Assembly (NCBI GenBank): GCA_009809945.1
Contig: WTPW01000975.1
Coordinates: 153,402 to 217,401 of the forward strand
Direction: 5' to 3'
Source of the DNA: Gigaspora margarita
Taxonomy: Eukaryota > Glomeromycota > Glomeromycetes > Diversisporales > Gigasporaceae
Length of the DNA: 64,000 nucleotides
Shown: piece after piece, positions 22,866 to 33,706 of the stretch
Layout of the letters: every line of letters begins with the position of its first letter
Numbering within the stretch: the stretch's first letter is position 1
The notes under the pieces: generated by a model
What the model was told of the DNA's origin: nothing
What the model saw: only the letters and a program-made list of their open reading frames with translations
The model's database searches: none
Position numbers and translations under genes: made by a program

Positions 22866-22985
22866 GTCATGCGTTGATAAATATCGTAAAATTTGTCCAA
22901 TCGTGTAAATGATTGGCTGACATGTGCCGCTGCGCGGCACTGTCAGCCGATTGGACAAATTTTGCGATATTAATCGATTCATGAT
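22866..22985. repeat. 120-bp near-perfect hairpin
   Basis: ATATCGTAAAATTTGTCCAA pairs with TTGGACAAATTTTGCGATAT, and GGCTGACATGTGCCGC pairs with GCGGCACTGTCAGCC around a four-base loop (TGCG). GC content is much higher in the stem tip than nearby. It could be a minimal foldback element or a structured RNA; no promoter is seen. Confidence 0.65.
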
Positions 22986-23059
22986 CAATATTCTATACTT
23001 ATTAAATTACCCACTTAATAAGCAAAAAAAAAAAAAGGACAAAGCACAAGAATACAAAA

Positions 23060-25007
23060 CGTCCATACCAAAATGGACAGTTTCAATGGCAATCTCGTGT
23101 TTTAATCACAATCCGATTGAATATAGGTGTGTCAAGAGTATCACGTTTATACATTGCCTTTGCTGATGTATACTCGCTTATAATACAAGATTTTTTAAAA
23201 ATCTCTTGTACGTTCAAAAGTATTTCTATTTGATCAACAAAGGATAGCATTTCTTTCATTGATGACGGAACTAGAACTTGGCCAACGTGAACCATAAAAT
23301 AAATCCTATTGATAAAATCAATCATATAAAAGTCAAGCGTATGGTCCACACAATGGAATGCAAAAAGTGATTACAGGGAATTTCGTGAATAAAAAAAAAC
23401 ACTTTATATTAACTTACCAACACATTGAAAACCAATTATATTAATATCAGCGCCTTTATCCATTGCGCAATCTATGGAGTCTTTCATGAAGACGCCAAGA
23501 CGAATCAAATTACAGCAATTTTTATAAACATTGTTTTTTTGTGAGGGAAGGCTAACCTCACCTACGGAAATGGATGCAACCGTTTGAAGTGATGAACAAT
23601 TGAGACCACAAAATCTGGTTGCTTGGCTCGTCCCTTGAATTTCCTTGACTTGCTTTCGTTAAAAGCCGTATTTGGCCATTGGACGATATGTTTGTCCAGA
23701 TCATGGAATGTACCCTTCATTATATAGTCCAAATTATTCGTAATGAACGTTATTTCGCTGGGTTCATTTTTAATCTTATCACTGGGTAACATTTCCAGGC
23801 CTTTCAAGACTACAGATCCCAAGTTTTCATCCAGAATTCGATTGTTTAAAAGTTCTGTAGAAGCAAATTTATGGCTTTGTGACGTGATTCTTTAGTCGCT
23901 TGCTTAATCACTTTTCTAAATGTTGGTTCGCACTCTGAATTTAGTTCTATTTGTCGTGTTGAAGCAATTTGTCGGTGAATTTCATTGAGTAAAGGAGATC
24001 CAAATATATCAATCATCGTATTTGAATGAGAATCTGGGAGCAGAAAGATTGAGGAAAGTGACAATATTTCGTGTACATTTGATTCAATAAATAGTCCTTC
24101 CTTCTTTGCTATATTTATTGACGCATTTTGATAATGTCGGAATAACTGTGACACATTAATATCACCTATTTTATAATCATTTTCCAGATTCCCATTCTCA
24201 AAGCATAGGTCATCAACATCATCAATTGCTATGACATCATCTTCATCTTCTTCCTCGTCTATATCCGCAATGAACGGATTGTCCGTTGGCAATGGATGTA
24301 AGTTCGGACTACATGGTGATGGGGTAATGAGTCTATCTCGATATAGCCTCTTTATCATACGTTTTTCGTTGTAGTCGATATCTTGTCTTTTTCTTAAAAC
24401 ATATTCACTTTCGTTCGATACTAACTCATCCTGGCAAAGGAATACATAAAGGTTGATGAGCTCTAAAGTTAGCACATAGACCTAACACAAAATCAGAGAA
24501 CAAATAAAAAAAATTGATCTTACTTTATCAAGCAATTCTGATGACCTCTCCATATAACTCGATGAGAATTTCAGTGTGTTGAAATCACCAGCCTTCTTCA
24601 GCAGTTCACGGCCATTCTTATCAAAGGACCTCTCAAAATCCCGCTCTTCCTGCATCTATAACAGGAGAGAAATTAATATATGTTAAGCCTACGTTATGCA
24701 AAAACTTTAATTCGCTTACTGTTTCGAATCTCTGATCCAAATCTTTAAAGAAGTCATCAATTTCTTTTCTTTGGAAAGTCTCCTTGGCGTTATGATATAG
24801 TTTTCTGGCTTTATTTCTTGATCCAATATTTGTAATAGTGGAGTCTTTAACTTTTCCGAATATAATAATATACGCGTCTAAAATATCTTGCTTGCTATCG
24901 GATGTAAATTGAATATGGTTCTCCAGATATTGAAGACAGTTTAGAGCACTCCAGTTTGTGTGATCAGTGTTACATACAAAGTCAAAAATAAAAATTTCAA
25001 AATTCAT
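23060..25007 (-). pseudogene. Multi-exon gene of an unnamed, probably lineage-expanded family, inactivated
   Basis: Exon 1 (25,007-24,720) starts MNFEIFIFDF and ends at ACA|GTAAGC. Exon 2 (24,655-24,524) gives MQEERDFERSFDKNGRELLK and more (44 codons, phase 0). Exon 3 starts after CCAG near 24,430 with DELVSNESEYVLRKRQD and has an acidic segment DIDEEEDEDDVIAIDDVDD. Lesions follow: the frame shifts near 23,868 and again near 23,590; after FQCV the donor GTAAGT is present, but the expected acceptor before HTLDFYMIDF reads TGTG instead of AG; and a TGA at 23,085-23,083 replaces a sense codon before a region that still reads CPFWYGRF in frame. I recognise the family style from Glomeromycotina but know no function. 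Confidence 0.7.
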
Positions 25008-25089
25008 ATCTAAAAAAAGATTAACTAAAATTAGTGGTTACGGAAATAATTGCGATGAAAGCAGAGATTATTATAATTTGCTACAATAT

Positions 25090-25375
25090 AGTATACTGGA
25101 TTAGAGACCCCGGCTTAGGCATTAAAAGCCACAAGCAGTGAGTTATAATGATTATCCGACATACACTAATCCAAACATCGGCCGCAGGGGGGCTAGACCA
25201 TACGGACGTAGGATGCTAGTATTGTTTGTATACTGGAAGAGAGACCCAGGCGTAGGCATTAAGAGCCGTTACAAAATAGCTATGTAACGAGTCATAATGA
25301 TTATCCCACAACTCTATTCCAAACATTGGTCGCAGAGCTGAGCCTAACGAGCGTAGGATACTACCGACACATCCT
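25090..25375. repeat. Diverged tandem duplication, about 140-bp units
   Basis: Unit 1 (from TATACTGGATTAGAGACCCC) and unit 2 (from TATACTGGAAGAGAGACCCA) share GGCATTAA.AGCC, GTCATAATGATTATCC-like, CCAAACAT.GG.CGCAG and ACG..GTAGGAT. They lie directly upstream of the 25,007 start of the dead gene and are less AT-rich than the rest. No tRNA fold or promoter consensus is evident. Confidence 0.6.
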
Positions 25376-25546
25376 TTATACTGTGGCAATTTGAAATATT
25401 ACTTAACCGAATAGTTGTCCAGAATATTTTCTTAGGATAACGCGAGAAAATAATGTGTTTTCAAGATAAGCCGATTAACATACCTAATTAAATCTTCTGA
25501 AAATAACCGTTATTTGTAGTATTCAAATGAAACTAGGAAAAATGGT

Positions 25547-25806
25547 CGAAAAACATTTTGCACGCACTTTAGGTTGGGGTTAACTGGCTGGATTGGGAGC
25601 CAGGAATAAATTTTATTATAGAATGTAAGTATAGTATTTGATAATAGGAGCTGAAACGTTGATTTCCCGAAGGTTTAGCAATAGTGATAGCGCTGGGAAT
25701 CGCAGTAACAGACCAGGTAGTTATTGGTTGAGTTTAATTATTCAGCCGGTGGTTTCCCGCCTGCCGCAGCAGGCCGGATTATGAACAGGCAGAATCAGAT
25801 GCTTGT
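25547..25806. repeat. End repeat of the DIRS-like element, outer copy
   Basis: About 260 bases from AAAACATTTTGCACGCACTT to AATCAGATGCTTGTTC recur with about a dozen differences at 27,565-27,825. The inner copy runs straight into the recombinase end of the DIRS-like element, so this outer copy is probably part of that element's terminal repeat structure (B2 against B1 in Ngaro terminology) or the end of a second copy. It contains GGTTTCCCGCCTGCCGCAGC. The CpG-bearing positions (GCCGG, CCGCAG, AACGTT) are TG or CA in the inner copy. Confidence 0.6.
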
Positions 25807-25967
25807 TCTATTGTAGTGACTCTGATTTGTGGAGGGTTTGGGTGGGGCAAATAACTTTTTCTGAATATTTTGGGACAGAGTTCGTAAGGTCTGGGGTCTT
25901 GGTATTTATGGTGGGATTCTAGGTGGCTTGTCTGTGTGATGGTGTTGTACCGCATATGGCTTTTGAC

Positions 25968-26613
25968 TAGGGTTGGGGGCACAGGAAATTTTTGAGGCAT
26001 GCCCAGAGGGGCATGCCTTTGACAAGGGCATGCCCTTTGTGCCCCGGGCATGCCTCCTATAATGAATATGATTGGCTAATTTATATAGATTGATTGACCA
26101 ATAAATTAATATTCTAAACTTTCTTCTCACTATCTTTTTTGAGCCTTTAGAAAAAATATTTTGCTTTAGTCTGCTATTGATTAATTTCTTGATTTTTTTT
26201 ACTAATTATCATAGCAAATTTATAAAGTATTTTAATAACTATAAAATATATCATTTATTATTGGCTTTGGACATTTCTTTATTATATATTTTATATTAAA
26301 AAATGCTGAAAATATAAATGATATAAAAAATAAATTTGCTGCTGCAATGTTTTATTTTATATTATAAATATTTCTGATAAAAAATAAAATTTTTTTAGAA
26401 AAACCAAATAGACAACTAAGTTTGGGCTATAGTTGTGTTATAATTTTTTTTACTATGACTCTAGCATACTTAATTATCCAATCATATTCCTTTCAAATCA
26501 CATGATAATATCACATGATAGGGGCATGCCTTTTGGCCAAAGGGCATGCCCTAGGCATGCCCCGGGGGCATGCCCCCTGAGGCATGCCCTCTGATACCGT
26601 GCCCCCAACCCTA
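25968..26613. mobile_element. hAT-type MITE, 646 bp, with GGCATGCC arrays at both ends
   Basis: The ends TAGGGTTGGGGGCAC and GTGCCCCCAACCCTA are perfect inverted repeats. CTTTTGAC flanks both sides (25,960-25,967; 26,614-26,621), the 8-bp duplication of hAT elements. Just inside the left end are four copies of the palindrome GGCATGCC and inside the right end five, with spacers such as AAGGGCATGCCCTTTGT. The 470-base centre is plain AT-rich DNA. The subterminal arrays look like repeated binding sites for a transposase, which is inference. Confidence 0.9.
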
Positions 26614-26770
26614 CTTTTGACCCGTGACCGTGTGTTGATTGGCGCATACTACTATTGTGTAACATTTAAATGAGTCACGATATTGCAATTCTGCTTTGTT
26701 AGTTATTTGCTAATCACGTGATATGTTGTCACGTGATACCGTGGTCATAATGATCTTATCCTACCCAGTA

Positions 26771-27147
26771 CAGGGACCCTAGAAAATTGGTTTTAAAAAT
26801 GGCAAAAAATGTTTTGGGCAATAGCAAAAAATGTTTTTTATTGTGATAATCAATAAAATGCTTTTTTTATCGTGTTAAATTGCCTAATTTTGTTGTTATT
26901 TTTGCCGATTAAAATTCGGAATATTTCGATGTTTATTCATAGTCTACAACGAAACTTTTCAGATGTTTCAGTAGGTATAGTTACACCAAATACACGAATG
27001 TGATTGGCATATTAAAATAGCTGGCCAATCAAATTTTCGTGTAACTTACATGCATAAAAAAGTTGAAATATTGTTTTATAGAGCAAAATTCACTAAAAAT
27101 TGCGATTTATTGTTTTCTAATCTTTTCAAAATTTTTTAGGGTCCCTG
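26771..27147. mobile_element. hAT-type MITE, 377 bp, ACCCAGTA duplication
   Basis: The ends CAGGGACCCTAGAAAATT and (complemented) CAGGGACCCTAAAAAATT are inverted repeats. ACCCAGTA is duplicated exactly (26,763-26,770; 27,148-27,155). Internal inverted blocks include TTACACCAAATACACGAATG against its mirror ATTTTCGTGTAA. CAGGG termini plus an 8-bp duplication are diagnostic of the hAT superfamily. No transposase. Confidence 0.9.
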
Positions 27148-27162
27148 ACCCAGTATCGCCAA

Positions 27163-27455
27163 GAAGATTTTGCAGTCACGTGATAATTGAAAAAATTTTA
27201 AAGTTCATTTAAGTTAGGGTTAGTGTCTATTTTAGGATTAAAAGTTAGAATCCCTATAGTTAAATCGCTCAAGGAAAACATTTTGTTAGAGCATTAAAGG
27301 TGATTTCTTATGCAACTTTTAAAGAAACAAGCGATTTTTGACAAAACGAATGTTTGTTTTGAATTTTCCTGATCGTGTTTTATTACACCAGATCTCGAAA
27401 TATGATTGGTTTATGCCATAAAAATTCCACGTGACTGCAGAATTTTTATGCCGAT
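27163..27455. mobile_element. CACGTG-bounded MITE remnant
   Basis: ATTTTGCAGTCACGTGATAA at the left is mirrored by CCACGTGACTGCAGAATTTT at the right. Between them are GTTAGGGTTAG and AAACATTTTGTTAGAGC, and a block TTACACCAGATCTCGAAATA that is also found at 62,128 in the 61,838 element. This suggests a diverged member of that family. Confidence 0.5.
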
Positions 27456-27829
27456 ACTGGAAAGATGTCATAATGGTTATGACACCGATCTCTCTGTCTG
27501 AAGTCACGTGATTTCGTGCTTTGCCTGGTTTTTCGAATTGTGGACCTATGGTCAACATATACAAAAAACATTTTGCACGCACTTTAGGTTGGGGTTAACT
27601 GGCTGGATTGGGAGCCAGGAATAAATTTTATTATGGAATGTAAGTATAGTATTTGATAATAGGAGCTAAAATGTTGATTTCCCAAAGGTTTAGCAATAGT
27701 GATTATGCTGGGAATCGCAGTAACAGACCAGATAGTTATTGGTTGAGTTTAATTATTTAGCCAGTGGTTTCCCGCCTGCCACAGCAGGCTGGCTAATGAA
27801 CAGGCAGAATCAGATGCTTGTTCCAAATA

Positions 27830-28951
27830 GTTTTTTGTAATTCTGCTATTTGGGTTTGCCTGTAGCTATGGGCAGGATAAATTTTTTTTTTTTTTTTTAG
27901 TTTGCCGATTATGCTAATTGTAGTTCATGATCTGAGGTTTGATTATAGGTAAGGTTTCAAATCTGGTCCTGTTGTAGATAGCATAAGCTGTTAGATATTT
28001 AAAATCATATAAAAACTTTTTGAGCTAAGATTTCATTACTTATTTTAATGGCTTTATTGAACTTTAATCTGACTTTTTGTTTCAAGCGTATAAGAGGGTT
28101 AACTAATATAAGCTTTGGTGAGGATTGATGCGATTGTAGCAGGATGACTATGAATGTATCTATAAAATGCTATTTGTCTATTTTCTAAATAAGTATAAGC
28201 TGAACGCTCTGCATTACTAGTTCAGTGGTACTACCTGCTCTAAAACTGTAGCCTGCTACATTTTCATTAGGAAGAAGATTCTTGAGTTTGGTAATGAAGC
28301 ATTGTTTCGTGGCCCATATATTGTCTAGCTTCGCAAAGAGAAGATTGCAATCTTTGGTATAGGTTGTTTGTGTTCAAAGCACTGCACACATCCTGAGAAC
28401 ACAGATTGGACATAGTGTATCATTTGTAGGATGGATGATTAATGATACTTGATTTGCTATTTTATGGTTCTTTGTTCATACTAGTTGTATTGTGCGAATA
28501 TGTTTTCTCTTGCCTTTCAAATTTTAATACCTGTATTGTTAGAACTTTGTTGGCGTCTGATTGGTTTGTAAGAAGTAGTTTCTTGAGACAGGCAAGTCCG
28601 TAAATGCAGTAAGTGCAACTGCCCAAAACAGGAAGTCTGTGGTATTGCTTAAATTGAGCTTGAACTTGATTTGTAATAGATAAGCTTGGGTAATGTGTGA
28701 CTTCTGTTCTACTGGGGTATGAGTATGAGTTGTGTCTATTGTTTTTAAAAGTTGGATTATTTAGGGATCAGAGCGAGTAGGCATCCAATTATAGTGGTTT
28801 CTTGTATAGTGGTTTTTAAAGCTGATAGGTAGGTTAGAATTGTGGAAGGGGAGACGTTGGTGTATAAAAACTTGATGTAACTTATTAAGGAAGATGTAGA
28901 TATTGGCCAGATAGAACCGTCTTGGTTTCGCCAATTGTTATTTGTAGCAAG
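27830..28951 (-). pseudogene. Tyrosine recombinase of the DIRS-like element (broken)
   Basis: The N-terminal core-binding part reads ISTSSLISYIKFLYTNVSPS then STILTYLSALKT (about 28,910-28,820 minus), typical of the SAM-like domain of phage-type integrases. The catalytic part is recognised from AGYSFRAGSTTELVMQSV near 28,270-28,200, which corresponds to the H-x-x-R box of the family (here Y-S-F-R), and KIDKWHFIDTFIVI, which corresponds to the region before the catalytic Tyr. Several stops and frame changes intervene. It would have inserted the circular cDNA without target duplication. Its upstream end is cut by the LINE insertion. Confidence 0.65.
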
Positions 28952-29517
28952 AAGTTCATATTTCTTTTTTTTTTTTTTTTTTTTTAAGCAAGGTCTTGTC
29001 TTAGTTTTTTTATTAAGAATTTGCCAATTACATTTGTACAAATGATTTTTACAAATCTATTCTATAAACTAGAAGCTTGGGCTACTTTACCCATGACCTA
29101 TACTTACTAAGTAGGGTCAAAGTCCTGCTTAATCGGTTATACTATTGATATATTGAGGTGTACAATTGTATTGTACGAATAAGTGTTCCCATTTTTCCAT
29201 CTTGTTGATTGTATTTCTTTCCGTCATGTTTTTACAGTGTTTTTCGGGTATATCTCCAGCAACCGTTTTCTTCTTTTTTTCAGTTTGTTTTTTCTTTTTG
29301 CTTTAATATTCGTTCTTCTTCTTCTTATCCTTTTCTTTCTTTTTACTTTTGTTTACATTCATTATTTCATTTCTTTTCTTCCAGATCTTCTCATATATTT
29401 TCTTTGCGATCTTATGTAGTAGGTTTACTGAGAGGCTTTCTTGTGGTTTCTTTGTTTTATATAGTTTGTTCATTTCTCTTGTCTCATTTCTGTTAACCAT
29501 TCCCAGTGTCACTCTCA

Positions 29518-29778
29518 TTAACATAGTTTCTGTATCTTAATGCAGAAAGAATTAGTCATAGTTCGTATTATATTATTCATAATATTTGGGTTTAGTATTG
29601 CATGTTTTTCTAGTATCTTCTTTGTTTTTTCGTTTATTATTTTCTTCAAACTGGTTTCGTTCTTTGGGCATGTTATCATGTGGTAGTTGCTATCTGATCT
29701 ATTGCATCCTAATTTACATTCAGGTGTAGTCTTCCCTTCTTTGTCTCGGTTATATTTTACTTCCTGTAACTCTTCCAA
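29518..29778 (-). pseudogene. LINE C-terminal zinc-knuckle segment
   Basis: The frame contains CKLGCNRSDSNYHMITC, a C-x3-C-x7-H-x4-C motif as found at the C terminus of LINE polyproteins, followed by a basic tail (NEKTKKILEKHAILNPNI). It follows the segment EHPTRRFIRHIFNAYYTAKW at 30,080-30,020, with frame changes between. Role: nucleic-acid binding during target-primed reverse transcription. Confidence 0.6.
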
Positions 29779-29882
29779 TAAAAGTTTGATTTTGAATGCC
29801 TTTAGTTTTGAGTATTTTGGATTTGTATTTCTTGATGTTGGGCTGCATTTGTAGTTAATATACAGTAATTAAAAAATGTTTG

Positions 29883-30643
29883 CTAGTCTACTTCTCCTTT
29901 TCTATTGTCCCAAGCGATTGTTCTTGATTGTGATTGCCATTTCGCCGTATAATATGCGTTGAATATGTGCCTTATGAATCTTCTGGTGGGGTGTTCAACT
30001 ATCGCTTCATTCCATTTTATCATGAAAGTATCTTCTCTTATTTTGTTGTATTGTACTTCTTCCAAGATCTTGTATTTGTTTTTAGTATCTTTAACTTGTC
30101 TATCAGTAGTAGGTTCAAACTCGAATGTAATCCCTTTCCTGCTTCCAAAGTTTTCCACATTCTCCATCCTACCCAATTCTGGATTTGTTGTATCTCATAA
30201 ATTTTGCATTCTTGTTTATATATTCCTTCCGCTTTCTTATGTAGGTTTCTGGTCTGCTTGATTTTAACTTTTATTTTACAGTTTTTGTGTGCTATTGCAG
30301 TTAGTTGTAGTAGTATTGTTGTAAAGTTTTTCTCCTTCAATGGCCATTTTTCTACTCTCGTTTCCCATTGTATCCCTTCTTGTTCAATCTGACATATTAG
30401 CCCAGTTCTTTTTATACTGTCAATTATTTCGTGCTTTATATATATTGATACCGTTAATTGTTTTTTTCCCCATAATTTACTACGGATCTCCTCCAAAGTC
30501 TTGTTGTTCTTATCGTCCTTCATTAATTTTATTTCGTTATATGTTTCGATCTGTCTTGGTTGTTGCTCCTTTCTTTTTATTGATCTTCTTAGTGTTCTTA
30601 GGTCATCTTTGTCTATTTTGAGTCTTTTCTGACTATTAACCAT
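29883..30643 (-). pseudogene. LINE RNase H-like domain and following linker (broken)
   Basis: Two overlapping frames cover it. The upstream one has an RNase H-like strand-helix pattern around WETRVEKWPLKEKNFTTILL followed by QLTAIAHKNCKIKVK; in related elements this helix contains a catalytic Glu and the next strand a TDS motif, both unclear here. Then comes NWVGWRMWKTLEAGKGLHSS. The downstream frame (30,176-29,883) continues the linker with EHPTRRFIRHIFNAYYTAKW. A one-base shift around 30,040 separates the two. The domain would remove RNA from the RNA:DNA hybrid. Confidence 0.55.
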
Positions 30644-30645
30644 AA

Positions 30646-31533
30646 TTTTCTACGTTTTATCTACTTTTATTTTTTTCGTACATCTAGCTCTATTTAGTTC
30701 TGGATTGTTTTGATAACATCCTTCACATGGTTTTAGTTTATCGTTTTTCTGATCTTTTTTCCAATGTTGTGTTGTTGCTATGTTATCTTTGATCGATGTT
30801 ATTCTTCCTATAAAGTTCGTATTATTAGAGCTTTCTACTATCCAATCTTTCTTCTATAGTTTTTCATTGCTCATCCACAGGTTCGGTTTTATTACTTTAT
30901 CTTCTTGTACTAGGTATTCTTCCTCTATCTTCTTCTTTATTTGTTTGTACTACCTTGGTTTTTTCCCTTTGATGGCTTTTCCTGTTGTTTGCGTAAGCAA
31001 ACTCCATTCCAAGATCTTAGTTACATTATTGTCCACACATTGTTCAATATATTTTAATCCCATTTTATTGCATCTTTCTTTCACTTTTCTATCTGTCTTA
31101 ATTGTTCGCAAGATTTCATTAATTGATCCTCCTTTCTCTTTCTTCAACACCGGCCAATTTTTACTACCGCATTTCTGTATTGTCATTCCAAGTTCTTTCA
31201 TATGTTCTAGCATTTTTACCGTTGTGGTTTTATTTTCTTTTTGTGGTACTATGTAATTGTAGTGTTCCAATATTGATATATTCGTATTTGCTGCTTCTTG
31301 TATCTGTTGCAGCCTTATTTTTAATGTTGACGTTTCAAAGTATTTATAGTTTATCTGTCTATGTAACATTGACATGCACTATGTTATCTGTTTTTCTTCC
31401 AATGTTTTCACTCCATAGATTTGATAGTGTAACATTGTCGAATTAGGTATTGTTGTTGCTAATCCAGCTTTATTTTTAACTATTGCTATATAACTCTTTG
31501 TTATTCTTTCACATTTCTTTTTTGGTATAACTA
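30646..31533 (-). pseudogene. LINE thumb and connection region, 3' of the MITE insertion
   Basis: After the insertion the protein resumes with KKKCERITKSYIAIVKNKAG and later KNWPVLKKEKGGSINEILRT. Stops interrupt it at several points, for example after KQIT and KGKKPR. The helical, Lys-rich character and position between RT and RNase H fit the thumb/connection of a LINE polymerase. A CEGCYQ..ARC stretch near 30,720-30,680 may be a second zinc-like motif. Confidence 0.5.
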
Positions 31534-32318
31534 AGGTAGACTGGCCTATTTCCACAAACTTTTTTTTGCCACATACAAAATTTTTTAAAAAATAAATATC
31601 TTTTTATAAAATTATGTATATATAATCTATAACTAATTTATTATTTAAATATATAAAAATTAAACCAACTATATATGTATAATTTTTTTTTAGTTAATAA
31701 AAAAAAATCCTATAAATTTTATAAAAATTTAAAGATGTCACCTATTTCCACAAATAGTAAAACAGATCTTGATCCATTGACCCATTTTGAATGATTTAAC
31801 TACCAAAATATTCATCTCAATAAGACGATTCCAATGAGCCTAAAATCATCAAAATCCAATCACAGGATCCCAAAATCGTTCAACTTTTTTATAATAATAT
31901 TTTTATTATTTTAAAGCTATAAAACACTATTAAAATCACTATTAAAAATCACACGAAAGTTGAACGATCTCAGGATCCTGTGATTGGATTTTAATGATTT
32001 TGAGCTTGTCAGAATCGTCTCCTTGAGACGAACATTTTGGTAGTTAAATCACTCAAAACGGATAAGTAGATCAAAAGTTATTAGCAATTCTATAAATTAG
32101 TTTATATACTAAAATAACTAAATTGGAAACAAACCTTTAGATAATCTTAAAATTCTGTAATCAAATTTTAGCAGTTATGGGCTTGTTTAAAATGTTTAAC
32201 TAAGGTAATTATTTTAATAGTAAAATTACCCCAAATAAAGCTAGTGAATTAAAAGATATTTACTGTTCTTTACTGTTTGTGGAAATAGGGTAGTTTGTGG
32301 AAATAGGGCAGTCTACCT
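31534..32318. mobile_element. 785-bp TA-flanked element inserted in the LINE reverse transcriptase
   Basis: The ends AGGTAGACTGGCCTATTTCC and (complemented) AGGTAGACTGCCCTATTTCC differ at one base. TA lies immediately outside both (31,532-31,533; 32,319-32,320). Removing the element and one TA joins RISYRCQNI to a continuing frame that reads PKKKCERITKSYIAIV without a stop. The right end has its terminal motif duplicated (GTTTGTGGAAATAGGG twice). A family Q palindrome (31,768-32,090) forms most of the interior. Confidence 0.9.
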
Positions 32319-32322
32319 TATG

Positions 32323-33706
32323 TTTTGACACCTATATGATATCCTTGCCAGGATTACCATATTGATTAGGTATACTGCTTGTTTTTCAGTGATTCTTGCT
32401 CTTCCTATTCTTGTTATTGCACTTCTCGCTTCTTCCTCTATTTTGTCTAGAACTAGTTTGTTGTTCTTTCCTGTCACAAACCAACATTCTAATATTCTAA
32501 CTATCTCTTTCTTTTCAACGGCTTCTATCTTTGTATCCTCGTATTTTATTTCTTGTTCATCCTTTTCTGCATTTATCATCATTAATATTGACTTGCGAGG
32601 ATTTACTTTAATATTTGTTATCTTAAAGAAAGATGTTGCAATTTCGATTATCTTTCCTAGTTCATTTTTATTTTTTGCTAACCATATCGTGTCATTCATA
32701 TATGCTATTGCAGGCTTATTGCATATTAATTTCTTCTTTTCTGCGCCTTCTTTATATTCAATTTTCATACTGTATTCTTGTACCTTTTGATATACTTCGT
32801 GTAGTAATGGGTCATAGTAGATACACTATAGGAGTAGTGCGATCGGCTCTCCTTGGTCCACACCATCCTGTACTCCATATTTCTCTGTCACCCCTAGATT
32901 TGTGATTACGGTATTCTCTCTCCCTTTGAATATGTTCCCTATTAATTCCACTATCTCTTCTTTTACCTTGATTCGCTTTAATGCTTTCTGTAATGTTGAT
33001 ATATGTATGGAATCATATGCCTTCGATATATCTTGATATAAGATCCACATTTCTTTGTCGTTTACATGAGCATCTTCCATCATATGCATGGTTGTCACAA
33101 TTGGTATTTCCGTCGATGTGTTCGGCAGTGCAACGTGATTATTCATATTTAGTATGGGTATCTTTCTAATCTTTGACTTAACCTTTTCGTAATAATTCTT
33201 GTCAAAATCTTTCTACTATGTTCCGTTAAAGTAATGGGACGAGTTTCTTCCAGGGTTCCTGTAAAGACTTCTTTTTTGGCTATCAGATAGATCCTACTCT
33301 TCTTCCAACCTTTTGGTATCATTTTAAGTCTTAGACAAGCATTTAGAATTTTTAGAAATTTATTTTTGGCCGTATTCTTTAAGTTTTTTAACATTTCATT
33401 TGCTATTTTTTGTGGTCCTGTTGCTTTATTATTTGGTGCTTCCTTTAGATTCTTCTCTAGTTCCTCTATCTGAATTTCTGTATTTATCCCTTCATACCAA
33501 CTTTCATTGATCCTCTCTATGGGCTTGTAGACCTTTTTCCATTTTTCCCATTCTTTCATGTTTACCGAATTGTGTTTTGTCCATTTTTCAAAATGTTTCT
33601 TTATTTTCTCTTTGATCTCAGTCGGTTCTGTTATTAAATGATTTGTCTTCTTTATGTTCCTAAACTCTACGGGCTCTTTATTTCTTTGCAGTATACTATC
33701 CATCAT
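32323..33706 (-). pseudogene. LINE reverse transcriptase domain (fingers and palm), catalytic Asp lost
   Basis: Three frames cover it in order. 33,706-33,149 holds the fingers: APNNKATGPQKIANEML, IPKGWKKSRIYLIAKKE, RPITLTEHSRKILTRI. 33,146-32,826 holds motif A (YQDISKAYDSI, with the first catalytic Asp) and motif B (GVDQGEPIA). 32,768-32,323 holds motif C, which reads AIAYMNDTIWLA; the family expects Y-x-D-D, so the first Asp is now Asn (codon AAT, 32,691-32,702). Frames are broken between motif B and C and just before motif A. It would copy element RNA at a nicked target. Certainly inactive. Confidence 0.8.

Noticed and set aside
28757..29041. A minus-strand protein with an internal Lys run
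   Set aside because: The Lys run is the LINE A tail read as codons; the frame joins LINE end to the recombinase by chance.
29183..33169. Many plus-strand frames rich in Phe, Leu and Ser over the LINE
   Set aside because: They are antisense shadows of the Lys/Glu-rich LINE proteins on the minus strand.
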